A stretch of 64,000 nt of DNA. It comes from Capra hircus (lineage: Eukaryota; Chordata; Mammalia; Artiodactyla; Bovidae). The stretch is taken from contig NC_030823.1 in assembly GCF_001704415.2 (NCBI RefSeq), positions 69,192,458 to 69,256,457 on the forward strand, in the 5' to 3' direction. Positions 1-10,937 of the stretch are shown here, piece by piece. The notes under the pieces were generated by a model. It saw nothing but the letters and a program-made list of their open reading frames with translations. It was not told where the DNA came from and searched no databases. The number at the start of each line of letters is the position of its first letter. Position 1 is the first letter of the stretch. Made by a program: the position numbers and the translations under genes.

Positions 1-282
1 TTATATAACGTGCTTAGAATAGAGCTTGACTCACACTAAGCACCGCAGAAGTATGTGCTATTAATACTCAACAAACGTTAGCTATGTCAAATAGACTTAT
101 GTATTCTGATAGTTTGAAAACAAACCCAAATTATGTGCAAGACCTGCACACTAAAAACTGGAAAATATTGCTCAAATTAAAGAGCTAAATAAATGGAAAA
201 TTTGTGTTCATGGATTAGAAGATTCAATCTTACTTAAAGACATCAATTCTAAAACTGATATACACTCTCAACATGCGTGCCT

Positions 283-510
283 GCATGCTCAGTCACTTCA
301 GTTGTGTCCAACTCTTTGGGACCTTAGGGACTGTAGCCCTCCAAGCTCCTTGGTCCAAGGGATTCTCTAGGCAAGAATACTGGAGTCAGTTGCTCAGCCC
401 TCCTCCAGGGGCTCTTACTGACCCAGGGATCAAACCTGTATAGCCTTTGGCTCTTGCATTGCAAATGAATTCTCTACAACTGAGCCACCAGCCACCAGGA
501 CAGCCCCACA
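283..510 (-). mobile_element. Bov-tA SINE, diverged
   Basis: The plus strand reads as the reverse complement of a ruminant tRNA-derived SINE. It begins with a CTCAGTCACTTCAG-like tail region and ends with the complement of the tRNA-like head (GAGCCACCAG). Many substitutions suggest an older copy. Confidence 0.75.
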
Positions 511-664
511 TTCTCAGTGTAACTCCAATCAAAATCTGAGTAGGCATGTTTGCAGTTTAATAAGCTGATTCCAAAGTTTTTCTAAAAATGCAAACAATCT
601 AGAATAGCCAAAACAATTTTGAGAAAGAAAGAGGATTAAGACTATCAGATTTCAGCTGAGTATA

Positions 665-800
665 AAGGTAGGAAATGGTAACCCACTCCAGTGCTCTTGC
701 CTGGAGAATCCCATGGACGGAGAAGCCTGGCAGGCTACAGTCCACAGGGTCGCAAAGAGTTGGACATGACTGAGCGACTTCACTTACTTACTTACTTGTA
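665..800 (+). mobile_element. BovA-type SINE monomer
   Basis: It contains the BovA core (ACCCACTCCAG ... CTTGCCTGGAGAATCCCATGG ... GACATGACTGAGCGACTTC) followed by a short CTTA repeat. It has inserted into the L1 fragment. Confidence 0.85.
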
Positions 801-973
801 AAGGTATAATAAGGCTGTGTGCTATCAAGAGAAACAAAAGCCCACATTCATTGAGACTTGTATATAAATGTCCGTAGTAGCTGTATTTAAAAGAGCCAAA
901 AACTGGAAACAATCCAAATGTCCATCAACCCAAACGCGGAAGGATTAACTATAGGATAACCATACAAGGGAAT

Positions 974-1172
974 GTGCATGCTTGCTCAGTCGCTTCAGTC
1001 AGGTCCAACTCTGTGACCCGCCAGGCCCCTCTGCCCATGGGATTCTCCAGGCAAGAATACTGAAGTGGGTTACCAGGCCCTCCTCTAAAGAATCTTCCTG
1101 ACCCAGGGATCAAATCCCTGCTCTCCTGCACTGCAGCTGAATTCTTTACCATTGAGCCACCAGAGAAGCCCG
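974..1172 (-). mobile_element. Bov-tA SINE nested in L1, with target duplication
   Basis: This is a reverse-complement Bov-tA ending in the complement of the tRNA-like head (GAGCCACCAGAGAAGCC). The 9-bp direct repeat CAAGGGAAT occurs at 965-973 and 1173-1181, so this is a retrotransposition into the L1. Confidence 0.85.
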
Positions 1173-2499
1173 CAAGGGAATACTGGTCAGCAATAAAGGA
1201 GAATAAAAATACACAATATAGATGAATCTCAAATAAACCTGCTGAGTTAAAGAAGCCAAATCCCTCCTCCACAAAACAGCACAGTACAACAGAAAGCTGA
1301 CCAGCAGCTGCCTAGGGACGGGGGTGGGGAGAGGGGACTGCCTGCAAAGGAGCATGAGGCAGTGATGACTGTGGCGGTGGTGGTTACACAGTTACAGATA
1401 CATGTCAAAACTCGTCAAACTGTACACTTAAAATTGGTGAATCTTACTCCATATAAATTATGCCTCAATAGAAAGAAAGTCATAAGGCAGCATTGTCTTT
1501 TAATAATAGAAACAAGATTTTCTTTTCATATTCATGAAAGAATACAGGCAAGAATTACTATTTACTTAATACTGTTAAGAAATCTATATTACCTTATACA
1601 ATTCTGTAAACTTTAGCATGATGAAACAACCAAAAACACTATGTGAATGGTTCTTTTACATCTGCGTCTCCTTTAACTAAACAATCAATGGAAATCTACA
1701 AAAGAATTTTCAAATGCTGAACAGAAGTACTTATTCAAGATGAAAATCAACAAGCAACATAGGATTTAACTAGGAAATCCAGTAGCAAGCTTGTAACTGG
1801 CCATAAGGTTATCTAAGCCTGCCAGCTTCCAAAGAACTGGGGGGAAAAGAAAGGATAAAGGAGATTTAAGAACATGAAACAGCTCTTATGCCAACCAATA
1901 CTTAACAATGGCAATTCCAATGATTCTAATTCTATTCTTACATAAAGAACCTTGCAAGAATCAAGAATATAGAGACTGTTCCTTAAAAATATGTCAGTCA
2001 GTAATTGGAAACATAAAGAGGACATTTTTATCTCACAAAGTTCTGTCAGGGGAGCACTACTTACCTGATTAATTCTCCTGAGGTAAAATGTTTTTCTCAT
2101 TAAGTCTCAAAAAATAACAAATAATTTACTTGTATTTTATACTATGAAGCTTTTTAAAGTATATCTCTTTATTAATCCTCAATCTTTAAAATTAGAAAAC
2201 AAAATCTGTACCATAAGCAATAAATGAGGACACAAATATTTACAAGGAGAAAAAAAGACAAGTGTAAGCAATTTCCAGTTAAATAACCACAGCGATAACT
2301 AATATGCATATTACACATATCTGGTTAGAACAGGCAATGTGCTACTTTATCTTCTAATTGATGTTGTCATATGTTAGTTTACAGCTTGAAAAAAGATATT
2401 TAAGATCTCAAATAGATTAACCATTCCTTTTGTAAAGTAAGACTACAAGTAATAATCATATTCAGTTTCTTCTTCAAGTTCTACACACACTCACATATT

Positions 2500-2830
2500 C
2501 CTTCTCTTTGCAGTGCCCTTTCCACTTATCCCACCCATCTAGATTCTTCCCATCTCTCACCACCTATCTTAATTGGTACATGTTCCCTGATCCCTTGAGC
2601 CAGAAACTCTGTATTCTGAAACCCCATAGCTCTTTTCTGTAGTCTCTTATAGCATTTAACACTTTCTACCTTGCACTAGACTTCAAGTACAGTAAACCAT
2701 CTTCTACTAGGAGTATCCTTGAAAAGAAGGACCACACTTTATGCTGCCTTGTCACCCTCAGAGCTCATAGTACCTGAAACTAAACATTTAGTAAATGTGC
2801 TACCTAAAACACAGAGGAAAACAATAATTT
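2500..2830 (+). repeat. L2-like LINE remnant
   Basis: A CCCTGATCCCTTGAGCC-like stretch and a tail like the L2 3' end (GGACCACACTTTATGCTGCC ... TAGTAAATGTG) suggest an ancient L2 fragment. The match is by general resemblance only. Confidence 0.4.
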
Positions 2831-4444
2831 TTAGGCACTCTGTGCCCCACAATGCCTTGGGAGATATAAAAGGAAATTAACACCAATGATAGTGACCTGC
2901 TCTAAATCTGAGAGACAGAGACAAGCAAACAGATTAATACAATATATTATAACTGTGATAAGTGTTATAATAGGAGATGAACAGGGTGCTCTGAAGGGAA
3001 CATTAGAGCTAGGGCATTAAGTATGTTGAAAATTGTTCTAATTTCACAAACTATGTTAGGAAACCAAGTCTAGGTTTCTGAAGGGCCAAAAGAAGCTTTC
3101 AAGGGGGCTATAGTAAGAGCACCTTTAATCTTGAAATTTTTTCTTAAGCTGAAACTAACACTCCACCTATATAACAACCTTACTTGCAAACAGAGAGTAA
3201 CAATTTTCTCTGTATTCTTGGTACAACCCTCTGCAATAACCAGGCCTGGTCTTACTACATTTACACAAATTTGTCCATCCTATCCTCTTACACTTGTTTG
3301 AATTGTGCACCAACTCCAAAAAGCACATGCCATTCCCATGCCCCAAACTCTGCGGATCTGAATCTATTTAACCTCTAAGGTTCTTGTCAAGGCCCACTTC
3401 CTGATCTATCCCCCAAGAGTACTACATCCCCCAAATGTATATTCTAATATTACTACTATCTGTACCTCTCTTTTTTAACAATTAATGATGAAGGTAATTC
3501 TTAAACATTGTTTTTTACAACTTAGAATTAAACACAATAGAACTCATACCCCAGAGGTGCTACTTCCTTACAATGTGAAGCTGGGCCAGCTACAACACTT
3601 TCTTGAACCATAGTTTCCTCTCCATTAAAATTAGGATTTAACTGGGTGATGTGTACATATGCCTAATACACACATACATTCATACTACATATAATACATT
3701 AAATATATGTAATTTTAATACTAATTTGTATTTAATATTAATATTTAATTTTATTACTCTTATTTCAAGGAGGAAGATGCAAACTCTAAAACTCAAAGTA
3801 AGAGCTATCAAACATGAACAAAGTGGGTACTAAAAACTGTATCAATTAGTCGATGTAAAGGAGCCTCACAACTTTCAAATGTGCTCTCAAGACAACTCAC
3901 ACAAGACACCCTCAGCAGAATTTCTCATGTCTTCTATGGAAAACCACGAAAAATTCACAGGCGAAAAGACACAACCAGTTACAGAGGTCCTAGGATGGTG
4001 GCCCTACCACTGACATATTTCCCAAGGGTTTATCTGCCTCTGTGCAACCCAGAAGGAAGGGAAGAAATACCCTCTATTATATAAGTCAAATAGTACATCA
4101 ATTTAACATTTTTTTTTAAACCTGCATTATCCCTAGGAGACAAGCAAAACCACTTCTGCATATTTCAGCCTCGGAAGAGAAAGTCCAAGTGGGATGGGGC
4201 TGAGTCATCTATTAAAAATCATCAACGCCTGCCCCACCCTGGAAAGGGGACACTGTTGAGACCATTTCCAGCCCGATCAGGGACTTCGCACGCTCTGCCC
4301 CCACCTCATCCTTTTTGAAGTCCCCACCTCGGGCGCCTGTCCCGGCACTAGGCGCAACCTGGCATCCGGCATCCCCACACCAGGGTCCACGCCGGTCTCT
4401 CGTCCCTGGTCAGACTCCGACCCCCGTCCGGCAACTGCACTCAC

Positions 4445-4549
4445 CCGGGCGGTGACCTTATACACCGTGTAGCCCCTCGGGTGTCGCTGGGGCTCGGTGA
4501 CAGTGTAGAATCGGGCCAGATCGGCACCCCGCTCGCGGGGAGAGGTCAT
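4445..4549 (-). CDS. RPS6KC1: RPS6KC1 coding exon 1 (N-terminus, start of PX domain)
   Basis: The exon encodes 35 codons from the ATG at 4549-4547 to a phase-0 donor (GTGAGTG). The translation begins MTSPRERGADLARFYTVTEP and ends in VYKVTAR, which I recognise as the amino terminus of ribosomal protein S6 kinase C1 (RPK118). That protein has an N-terminal PX domain that binds phosphatidylinositol 3-phosphate on endosomes, then MIT and kinase-like domains; it is reported to bind sphingosine kinase 1 and peroxiredoxin-3. Only the beginning of the PX domain is here, so catalytic state cannot be judged. The gene points away from ANGEL2, which starts about 29.6 kb to the right. An upstream ORF overlaps this start codon. 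Confidence 0.93.
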
Positions 4550-4728
4550 CCTCCCGCCGCCTCTGCCGCCGCCGCCTGCCGGGGATCATCAGTGCAACCC
4601 GGCGCCGCCGCGGTTCTCTGAAGCAGCAGCCAGGCGGCGAGGGGGCGGTGGCTCATCGGCGGCGCCTCCGCCGCTGGGCTCTGCTTCCGGGGTCGCGGGA
4701 AAGCTTCCGGGTCAGACCCGGGCTCCAA
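4546..4728 (-). other. Upstream ORF overlapping RPS6KC1 start (ATGA)
   Basis: A 60-codon ORF starts at 4728-4726 and ends with TGA at 4548-4546. The TGA shares two bases with the RPS6KC1 ATG (4549-4547), giving an ATGA overlap. A second in-frame ATG (codon 25) precedes GCCACCGCCCC. The product is rich in Ala, Pro and Arg and has no recognisable domain. Whether it lies in the mRNA depends on the transcription start. If transcribed, the arrangement could limit translation or allow termination-reinitiation. The ORF may also be a by-product of GC-rich sequence. Confidence 0.5.
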
Positions 4729-4961
4729 TCCTGGGACGGAGACTCCACTTTAGACCCGGACCCCCATCGCCAGCCTGAGCCTGGCAAGTGAACGAGGATC
4801 AGGCAATGGCACCGCCCGCGGCGAGACAGAGAGATACCCCAGCCTAGTATCTTCTTTTCTTCCTATTGGCGGCCCATTGGTTTAAATACCCACAACCCCT
4901 GAACTCTTATTTCAAGACAAACCCCGTCCATCTGTGCACCTGTGTTTATACCACCACAAAG

Positions 4962-5350
4962 TGAAAGTGAAGTCGCTCAGTCGTGTCCGACTCTACGCGA
5001 CCCCATGGACTGTAACCTAACAGGTTCTTCTGTCCATGGGATTTTCCAGGCAAGAGCACTGGAGTAGGTAGCCATTTCCTTCTCCAGGTGATCTTCCCAA
5101 CCCAGGTCTCCCACATTGCAGGCAGACGCTTTACCATCTGAGCCACCAGGGAGGCCACAAAGTGAAAGTCGCTCAGTGTCCTGATTCTGCGACCTCAAGG
5201 ACTGTACAGTGCATGGAATTCTCCATGCCAGAGTACTGGAGTGGGTAGCCTTTCCTTTCGCCAAAGGAATCTTCCCAACCCAGGGATCGAACCCAGGTCT
5301 CCTGCATTGCAGGCAGATTCATTACCAGCTGAGCCACAGCAAGCCTCCCA
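4962..5350 (-). mobile_element. Two adjacent Bov-tA SINEs, same orientation
   Basis: Copy one spans about 4962-5155 and copy two about 5158-5350. Each starts with an AGTGAAAGTGAAGTCGCTCAG-like tail and ends with the complement of the tRNA head (GAGCCAC...). A run of about 23 A follows copy two on its head side (near 5357-5379), so it is not this SINE's own tail. Confidence 0.85.
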
Positions 5351-5546
5351 AATTTAAAAAAAAAAAAAAAAAAAAAAAAGTTGCCTGTCTGAAGAGGTTT
5401 GTAAGGATTAAGCTTCAACCCACTGCACTGTGCTCACTGACAGTACACCCTGAGGGGAATTCAAACTAGGGGAAATTAACACGCATTCCCTGCTTTGAGT
5501 ATACTAACCCTCGGGTAGTTGCATATCTAAGGGAAAATTTCATAGA

Positions 5547-6208
5547 TGTCGTGGTCCAGGCGTGGGTTGGAAAGGAGTTTCCAGGCATGAGACAGAGTGA
5601 GAGGGAAAGTAAAGTTTATTAGAGTGGGAGATGCTGTTAGAATAGCGGGCCTGCTCAAGGGAGAACCTACGTTGAATGGGGGTCCTTAGTCCACTTTTAT
5701 ACCCAGGATACAAGTAATGAGATACGGGTCTTGCAGTCATTTGCTGATTGGATGAGGCACGTATACTGGGTGGGGAAAGAGTAGAGCAAATACCTTCTCC
5801 CTATGGGATAGGAGGGGAGACAGGTTATACTGTTCCATTAATACTGTATATATAATATACACAAAGTGAAGTCACTCAGTCGTGTATGACTCTTTGCGAC
5901 CCCATGGACTGTAGCCTACCAGTTTCCTCCATCCATGGGATTTCCCAGGCAAGAATACTGGAGTGGGTTGACATTTCCTTCTCCAGGGGATTTTCCTGAC
6001 CCAGGGATCGAATCCGGGTCTCCCGCATTGCGGGCAGACTCTTTACCGTCTGAGCTGCCAGGGAAACCCATATGATATACACAGTATATAGTATATAATA
6101 TATACTGTTCCATGGGGGAGGAAAGGACGATAAGAGTCTGGTTTTTCTGTTCCTGCATTCCAAGACCCTCCTTGGTTTTATCTGCTCTTTCTTCCTTGGG
6201 TCACCACA
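5547..6208 (-). repeat. Provirus 3' LTR, carrying a SINE
   Basis: On the minus strand this LTR has a TATA box (TATAAAAG, complement of 5694-5701) and, downstream, an AATAAA (complement of 5615-5620), the usual U3-R order. A Bov-tA SINE with TA-rich flanks accounts for its extra length relative to the 401-bp partner LTR. Its direction of transcription is toward RPS6KC1 exon 1, whose CpG island begins about 650 bp away. Confidence 0.85.
5864..6070 (-). mobile_element. Bov-tA SINE inside the 3' LTR, with target duplication
   Basis: A complete-looking reverse-complement Bov-tA is flanked by a 13-bp direct repeat with one mismatch: TATAATATACACA at 5851-5863 and TATGATATACACA at 6071-6083. It is absent from the other LTR, so it inserted after the provirus. 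Confidence 0.9.
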
Positions 6209-7740
6209 TTCCTCCTATTTTTAGGGCCAGTTCTTTGGCCTCTTTTGATACCCTGCTCATGTCTAACTACCTACCCATTTCACTTCTTAGGTATTTGGGA
6301 ACCCAGGCTCAAGGGAAAAGGGGCCATGACCGCTCTGGCTTCTTCAGGCTGTACAGGGGCATAGTGGAGCTCTGGGTTCCTTTTGCCTGCCCTCTGTCAG
6401 GGTGCATTTACAAAGGGAGATGAAAGTCCATGGAGTGATAAGGCAGCTTGTTTCAGCATCGTCTGGGTGTTGACCAGGGAACATTCTCGTCATACTACCA
6501 CTTGGAGATTTGTTGTATTCTAGAAGAAACAACGAGAAAGTAAAAGGTACTTGGCCCAGAGATTAACAGAAGGAGAAAAGCTGCTGAGGAGCTAGCCAAA
6601 AGAATCAGGACTAGACATTGGTTTGTGACATTAGCGTTTCTCTAGGTATGAGAAGATGCAAGAATTTGGGCTCATAAAATCTTAACCTGAAAACATGTGA
6701 CTATCTGAAGGCCAGTTCTTGTGGGTTTTTCCCAAGCACAGAGTGCCTTATTTCTGATCTCCACCCTGAACTCCTTTCAGGGGATGTTGAAGGTCAGCAG
6801 CTTGCAGTGGTCATGATGTAATCCTTGCAGAGGCAGCTGGCAAGTGCCAATTTCCAGTCAGCAGGGTCCCCTCATAATTGACCATGCTTTGGGGGCATTT
6901 CATGGCCATTGTGTCCCACAGTGCTGGGAAGGTTCATTCCCAGGTCTAATGAAGATTCCATTGACAGGCCATTCAGTGTGCTGTTATTGGACCAGGGCTT
7001 GCGAGCAGCAAAAGTCTCTGGACCATGCCTGTCTGATTAGCCTCTTGGTCCAAGAAAATATTCCCTCTTATTGCTTCTTCCCATATCTAGAGTTACATTA
7101 TTACAATCACTGATCTCATATGGAACTGCATATCAGCATTTTATCACAGGTCAGTCACACATTTGGTGATATAAGAAACAATCTTCTGAAACAAGTGACA
7201 TAGAAAACAATATACCTATACTTAGCAGTTATTAGTAAGGTCATAAGTCAGTCAGATAGGATCATATAAGTCACTGTGAAATAATATATTCACTTAGCCA
7301 AAGTAACAAGATTTCAGAGGTAAACATAGAACAGATCACTTCAGAGGTAAAGAAACTTAAAATCCATTATGAAAGGCAGTTCAAGAAATCAAGAAATCTT
7401 GTATTTATGCACAAAACTCTTCCCATGAGTGCACTTTCCATCAAACCTTCTTAACACTTTCTGTACCCGTTACTTTGTTCTCCCATCCTGAAACAGCCAC
7501 TTGTAAGTCAGACTTACTTCGTTTTCCCTTCATAAAATGTAATTTCATTCCTCATGCCTTCTTTACTGAAAACACACATCGTACTTTCCTTAAGCAACCA
7601 AGAACTGACCTTTATATTAGCATTCTACAGATTGGTGAACATAAATACCAGTGACAATTTCTAAAAAAATTCTAGAGAACATCTCAGGATGGCATCAAAT
7701 ATTATTCATTAATAGTCCAAAATCTCTAGTTTCTCTGTAA
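6209..7740. other. Provirus interior, non-coding remnant
   Basis: This stretch lies between the 3' LTR and the first nested SINE. It opens with the polypurine tract complement. No frame longer than about 100 codons and no recognisable retroviral domain is visible on the minus strand. Confidence 0.55.
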
Positions 7741-7754
7741 GAGGAAGTTAGTGA

Positions 7755-8030
7755 AGAAGGCAATGGCAACCCACTCCAATACTTTTGCCTGGAAAATCCC
7801 ATGGACGGAGGAGCCTGGTAGGCTGCACTCCATGGGGTCACTAGAAGTCGGACAGGACTGAGCGACTTCTCTTTCACTTTTCACTATCATACATTGGAGA
7901 AGGAAATGGCAACCCACTCCAATGTTCTTGCCTGGAGAGTCCCAGGGACGGGGGTGCCTGGTGGGCTGCCGTCTCTGGGGCAGCACAGAGTTGGACACGA
8001 CTGAAGCGACTTAGCAGTAGCAGCAGCAAT
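7755..8030 (+). mobile_element. BovA2 SINE (dimer) inside the provirus
   Basis: Two BovA units in tandem (7755-7885 and 7890-8030) share the CAACCCACTCCAATNNTTTG core and end in GACTTAGCAGTAGCAGCAGC. This is the typical BovA2 structure with a short AGC-repeat tail. Confidence 0.9.
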
Positions 8031-8447
8031 GAATGTTTCAGAATCTTATTTTATTTGGAAATGATCTAGCTATTCAGTAAATCAGTCACTTAGTTTAGCA
8101 CAACCCTAGAAATTCAGGGTTACCAAAATCTAGAGGGACTGTTTTAGAGAGACATTTCTAAAGTATAATGATTCTTAATCGTTTATCTAAAAGCTCCTAT
8201 CTCATTTACCTTTTTTTGGAAGTTTCTTCACTTGAGGTACTTTCCTTGCTGACAAACTTGTAACAGAAATAACAATATAACAATGTTTAACTTATAATTA
8301 ACCCAGGCACAATGAAAATATGCTTAATATTAATGACTCTTAAACATGTCTATATTAGATTAGCAAACAAACATTAATACTGGATATTTAATATTGATTA
8401 TTTCCCAGTTTATGTGAATATGAAATTCATTTAGGTTAATTTCTCTT

Positions 8448-8715
8448 CAATGGCACCCCACTCCAGTACTCTTGCCTGGAAAATCCTATGGACGGAGGAG
8501 CCTGGTAGGCTACAGTCCATGGGGTCGCCAAAAGTTGGACACCACTGAGCGACTTCACTTTCACTTTTCACTTTCATACATTGGAGAAGGAAATGGCAGC
8601 CCACTCCAGTGTTCTTGCTTGGAGAATCCCAGGGATGGGGGAGCCTGGTGGGCTGCCATCTATGGGGTCACACAGAGTCGGACACGACTGAAGTGACTTA
8701 GCAGCAGCAGCAGCT
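8448..8715 (+). mobile_element. BovA2 SINE inside the provirus
   Basis: A dimeric BovA unit ends in GACTTAGCAGCAGCAGCAGC. It lies about 10 bp left of the reversed BovB fragment. Confidence 0.9.
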
Positions 8716-8726
8716 GTACTGTTCTT

Positions 8727-9262
8727 TCAGTTCAGTTCAGTTCAGTTGCTCAGTCGTGTCCGACTCTTTGCAACCCCATGAATCGCAGCACGCCAGGCCT
8801 CCCTGTCCATCACCAACTCCCAGAGTTCACTCAGACTCATGTCCATTGAGCCAGTGATGCCATCCAGCCATCTCATCCTCTGTCGTCCCCTTCTCCTCCT
8901 GCCCCCAATCCCTCCCAGCATCAGGGTCTTTTCCAATGAGTCAACTCTTCGCATGAGATGGCCGAAGTATTGGAGTTTCAACTTTAGCATCAGTCCTTCC
9001 AAAGAAATCCCAGGGCTGATCTCCTTCAGAATGGACTGGTTGGATCTCCCTGAAGTCCAAGGGACTCTCAAGAGTCTTCTCCAATACCACAGTTCAAAAG
9101 CATCAATTCTTTGGTGCTCTGCCTTCTTCACAGTCCAACTCTCACATCCATACATGACCACTGGAAAAACCAGAGCCTTGACTAGATGGACCTTTGTTGG
9201 CAAAGTAATGTTTCTGCTTTTGAATATGCTATCTAGGTTGGTCATAACTTTCCTTTTAAATT
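8727..9262 (-). mobile_element. BovB LINE 3' end inside the provirus
   Basis: The minus strand encodes the C-terminal part of the BovB reverse transcriptase polyprotein, including a VVMYGCESWTVKKAEH segment and YFGHLMRRVDSLEKTLMLGG. The 3' terminus carries the TTCAG/CTGAA pentamer repeat typical of this family. It is 5' truncated. Confidence 0.92.
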
Positions 9263-9269
9263 AGAACTC

Positions 9270-9905
9270 ATTTATAGCTTCAGCAATATTAAAAAAAAAA
9301 AAGGACACACACTGAGACATACATAAATCCATACAGAGATCTCATAGTTTGCTTCTTGAGATTTAAAATGTTTCTTTGACCCGCCCGCCTTTTTCCTTTG
9401 CTTGAAGTTCCAATTTTCCCGAGGCTGAGGTCTCAGGCAAATCGGGCTGTGTATTTTGAGAACATGAAAGGATTAACCTCAAGTTTTTCCCTAGGCAGGG
9501 CTTTTAACAAGCTAGTTGTTTTTAACTACATATGCAAAAAGAACTGGTTTTGTAGTTTCCAAGAAAAAAAAATTCATTTTAACCAGTTTTCTCCAGAGTC
9601 TAAAGAAAATCATGGCCATCCTGTGTCAAAAAGTCATCTTTCCTTTTTGTGGTCATAGTTTTATAGCTAAGATATAGACCAACTAGTGCTCAAATTGACT
9701 CTGATATCAAAGACAGATCAGCTGATGAAAATCTTGTATTGTCCCTTTGGTGGGAAGTGAGATCCTTGTCCCTTAGTCCCTGAAGGGCTAAGGGAATTTG
9801 CAGGAGTGGGGAATTGTGGTCCTTCCCTACCCTGAGAAACAGGAGTAGTTAGAAGAGAATTCTTTAGGATGTTCAGGATTGGGGAAATTTGGTTCCCTCT
9901 CCACC
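9270..9905. other. Provirus interior or unassigned sequence
   Basis: This AT-rich segment contains a poly-A run near 9291-9302 and no recognisable domain. By position it is provirus interior on the left side of the next SINE. Confidence 0.4.
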
Positions 9906-9911
9906 TGAGAG

Positions 9912-10158
9912 GAGAAGGCAATAGTACCCCACTCCAGTACTCTTGCCTGGAAAATCCCATGGACAGAGGAGCCTGGTAGGCTGCAGTCCATGGGGTCGCT
10001 AAGAGTCGGACAAGGCTGAGAGACTTCATTTTCACTTTTCCCTTTCATGCATTGGAGAAGGAAATAGCAACCCACTCCAGTGTTCTTGGAGCCTGGTGGG
10101 CTGCCGTCTATTGGGTCACACAGACTCAGACACGACTGAAGCGACTTAGCAGCAGCCA
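9912..10158 (+). mobile_element. BovA2 SINE inside the provirus
   Basis: It is a dimeric BovA with a GACTTAGCAGCAGCC end. The phrase CCACCTGAGAG(A) occurs on both sides (about 9901 and 10156), consistent with a target duplication. Confidence 0.88.
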
Positions 10159-10159
10159 C

Positions 10160-10937
10160 CTGAGAGATAAGTGTAGTTAGAAGGGGATTCTTTAAAATGT
10201 TAGGAGAGTTTTTGATTCTTCAGGCTTTTGAATATAGGAGAAAGACCTGGACAAAAAGGAACCTCAGAATCCTTTCCTAGAGGTCATGTGGATATGAAAG
10301 GTCGAATAGGGGTTGTCTAGGAAATCTGATGGAGAGAGACAGAGGGGGCAAGAGATAGGGAGGCAACAGAAAGACACATGCAGCCTGAGTCCCTCAAGTC
10401 TGGATTCTGACTGAGAACCATGAAAGCAACATCTAGGCTCCTATAAGTCAATCCGGACCAAAAGAGAAAGAAGTGGCAGGGAAGAAGGCTGAGGAATCTG
10501 CCTTCAATCCTATCGGAGAGATGGTGGCCAGGGGACGATGGTCTCTGTTTTGCTTCAGCCACGGTGTACCTGACTTGGTGCATGGAAATTGTCCTGCTGG
10601 GGGTGGATGCCCTTGTGGCCCAATCTGTTCTGTGTCCCCCTTATCAACATGGCAGGAGCCCCAGTGGCTTTTAAGTGCCTGACCCGTGCCTGCGCAATAG
10701 CGGTTGGCCTAGTCCTCAGTTGGAAAGGAGACAAAGAACAGACCCTCACCCATTCGGGCGGCAGCTACTGGGGTGCAGTGAGCAGTGGGGCCTTTGGAAC
10801 ACACTAGAGGGTAACCCTGGCCAGAGTCCCTCAGTTGCTTCCACAGCACTTGCCTGTTCACAGAGGGCCCCTATGAAAAAGAAGAGGCTAGGAGGTAGAC
10901 AAAGAGACCCCAAGGTCCCCGTACGGGCCACCAAAAA
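10160..10937 (-). other. Provirus leader/gag-side remnant
   Basis: On the minus strand this follows the 5' LTR. A primer-binding-like TGGTGGCCCG... lies about 4 bases in, followed by GC-richer sequence with short frames up to about 100 codons. None shows a recognisable matrix, capsid or zinc-knuckle motif. I read it as decayed leader and gag-side sequence by position only. Confidence 0.5.

Larger units (their letters stand above)
498..1475 (+). mobile_element. L1 LINE 3' portion (ORF2 end and 3'UTR)
   Basis: The segments 520-655, 800-972 and 1182-1475 match the typical mammalian L1 ORF2 end and 3'UTR, including an AATCCAAATGTCCATCAACC-like stretch and a TGTACACTTAAAATTGGTGA-like stretch near the end. 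Two SINEs (about 665-800 and 974-1172) split it. The reading frame is broken. Confidence 0.75.
1..4444 (-). other. RPS6KC1: RPS6KC1 intron 1 (partial)
   Basis: This is the sequence on the 3' side of the RPS6KC1 exon 1 donor, read on the minus strand. The donor reads GTGAGTG (reverse complement of 4438-4444). I found no stretch encoding the rest of the PX domain that should follow exon 1, so the next coding exon probably lies beyond the left edge. The region contains an L1 fragment with nested SINEs (about 0.3-1.5 kb) and L2-like remnants (about 2.5-2.8 kb, possibly also 3.2-3.5 kb). The remaining AT-rich single-copy DNA between 1.5 and 4.1 kb shows no recognisable gene. Confidence 0.8.
4200..4900 (-). 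promoter_or_regulatory. RPS6KC1: RPS6KC1 CpG-island promoter
   Basis: This CpG-rich block surrounds RPS6KC1 exon 1, in contrast with AT-rich flanks. Two CTTCCGG motifs (4684-4690 and 4704-4710) resemble ETS-type sites. Further upstream for the minus strand, two ATTGG motifs (4865-4869 and 4876-4880) are CCAAT boxes on the coding strand, about 320 bp from the start codon. No strong TATA box stands in an obvious position. The transcription start is probably near 4740-4800 but cannot be fixed by eye. Confidence 0.75.

Noticed and set aside
2055..2100. A minus-strand ATG frame with a GTAAGT donor that might be an alternative RPS6KC1 exon
   Set aside because: The translated segment shows no similarity to RPS6KC1 that I recognise, and the only nearby acceptor would make a 13-nt exon. 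It is probably chance in intron 1.
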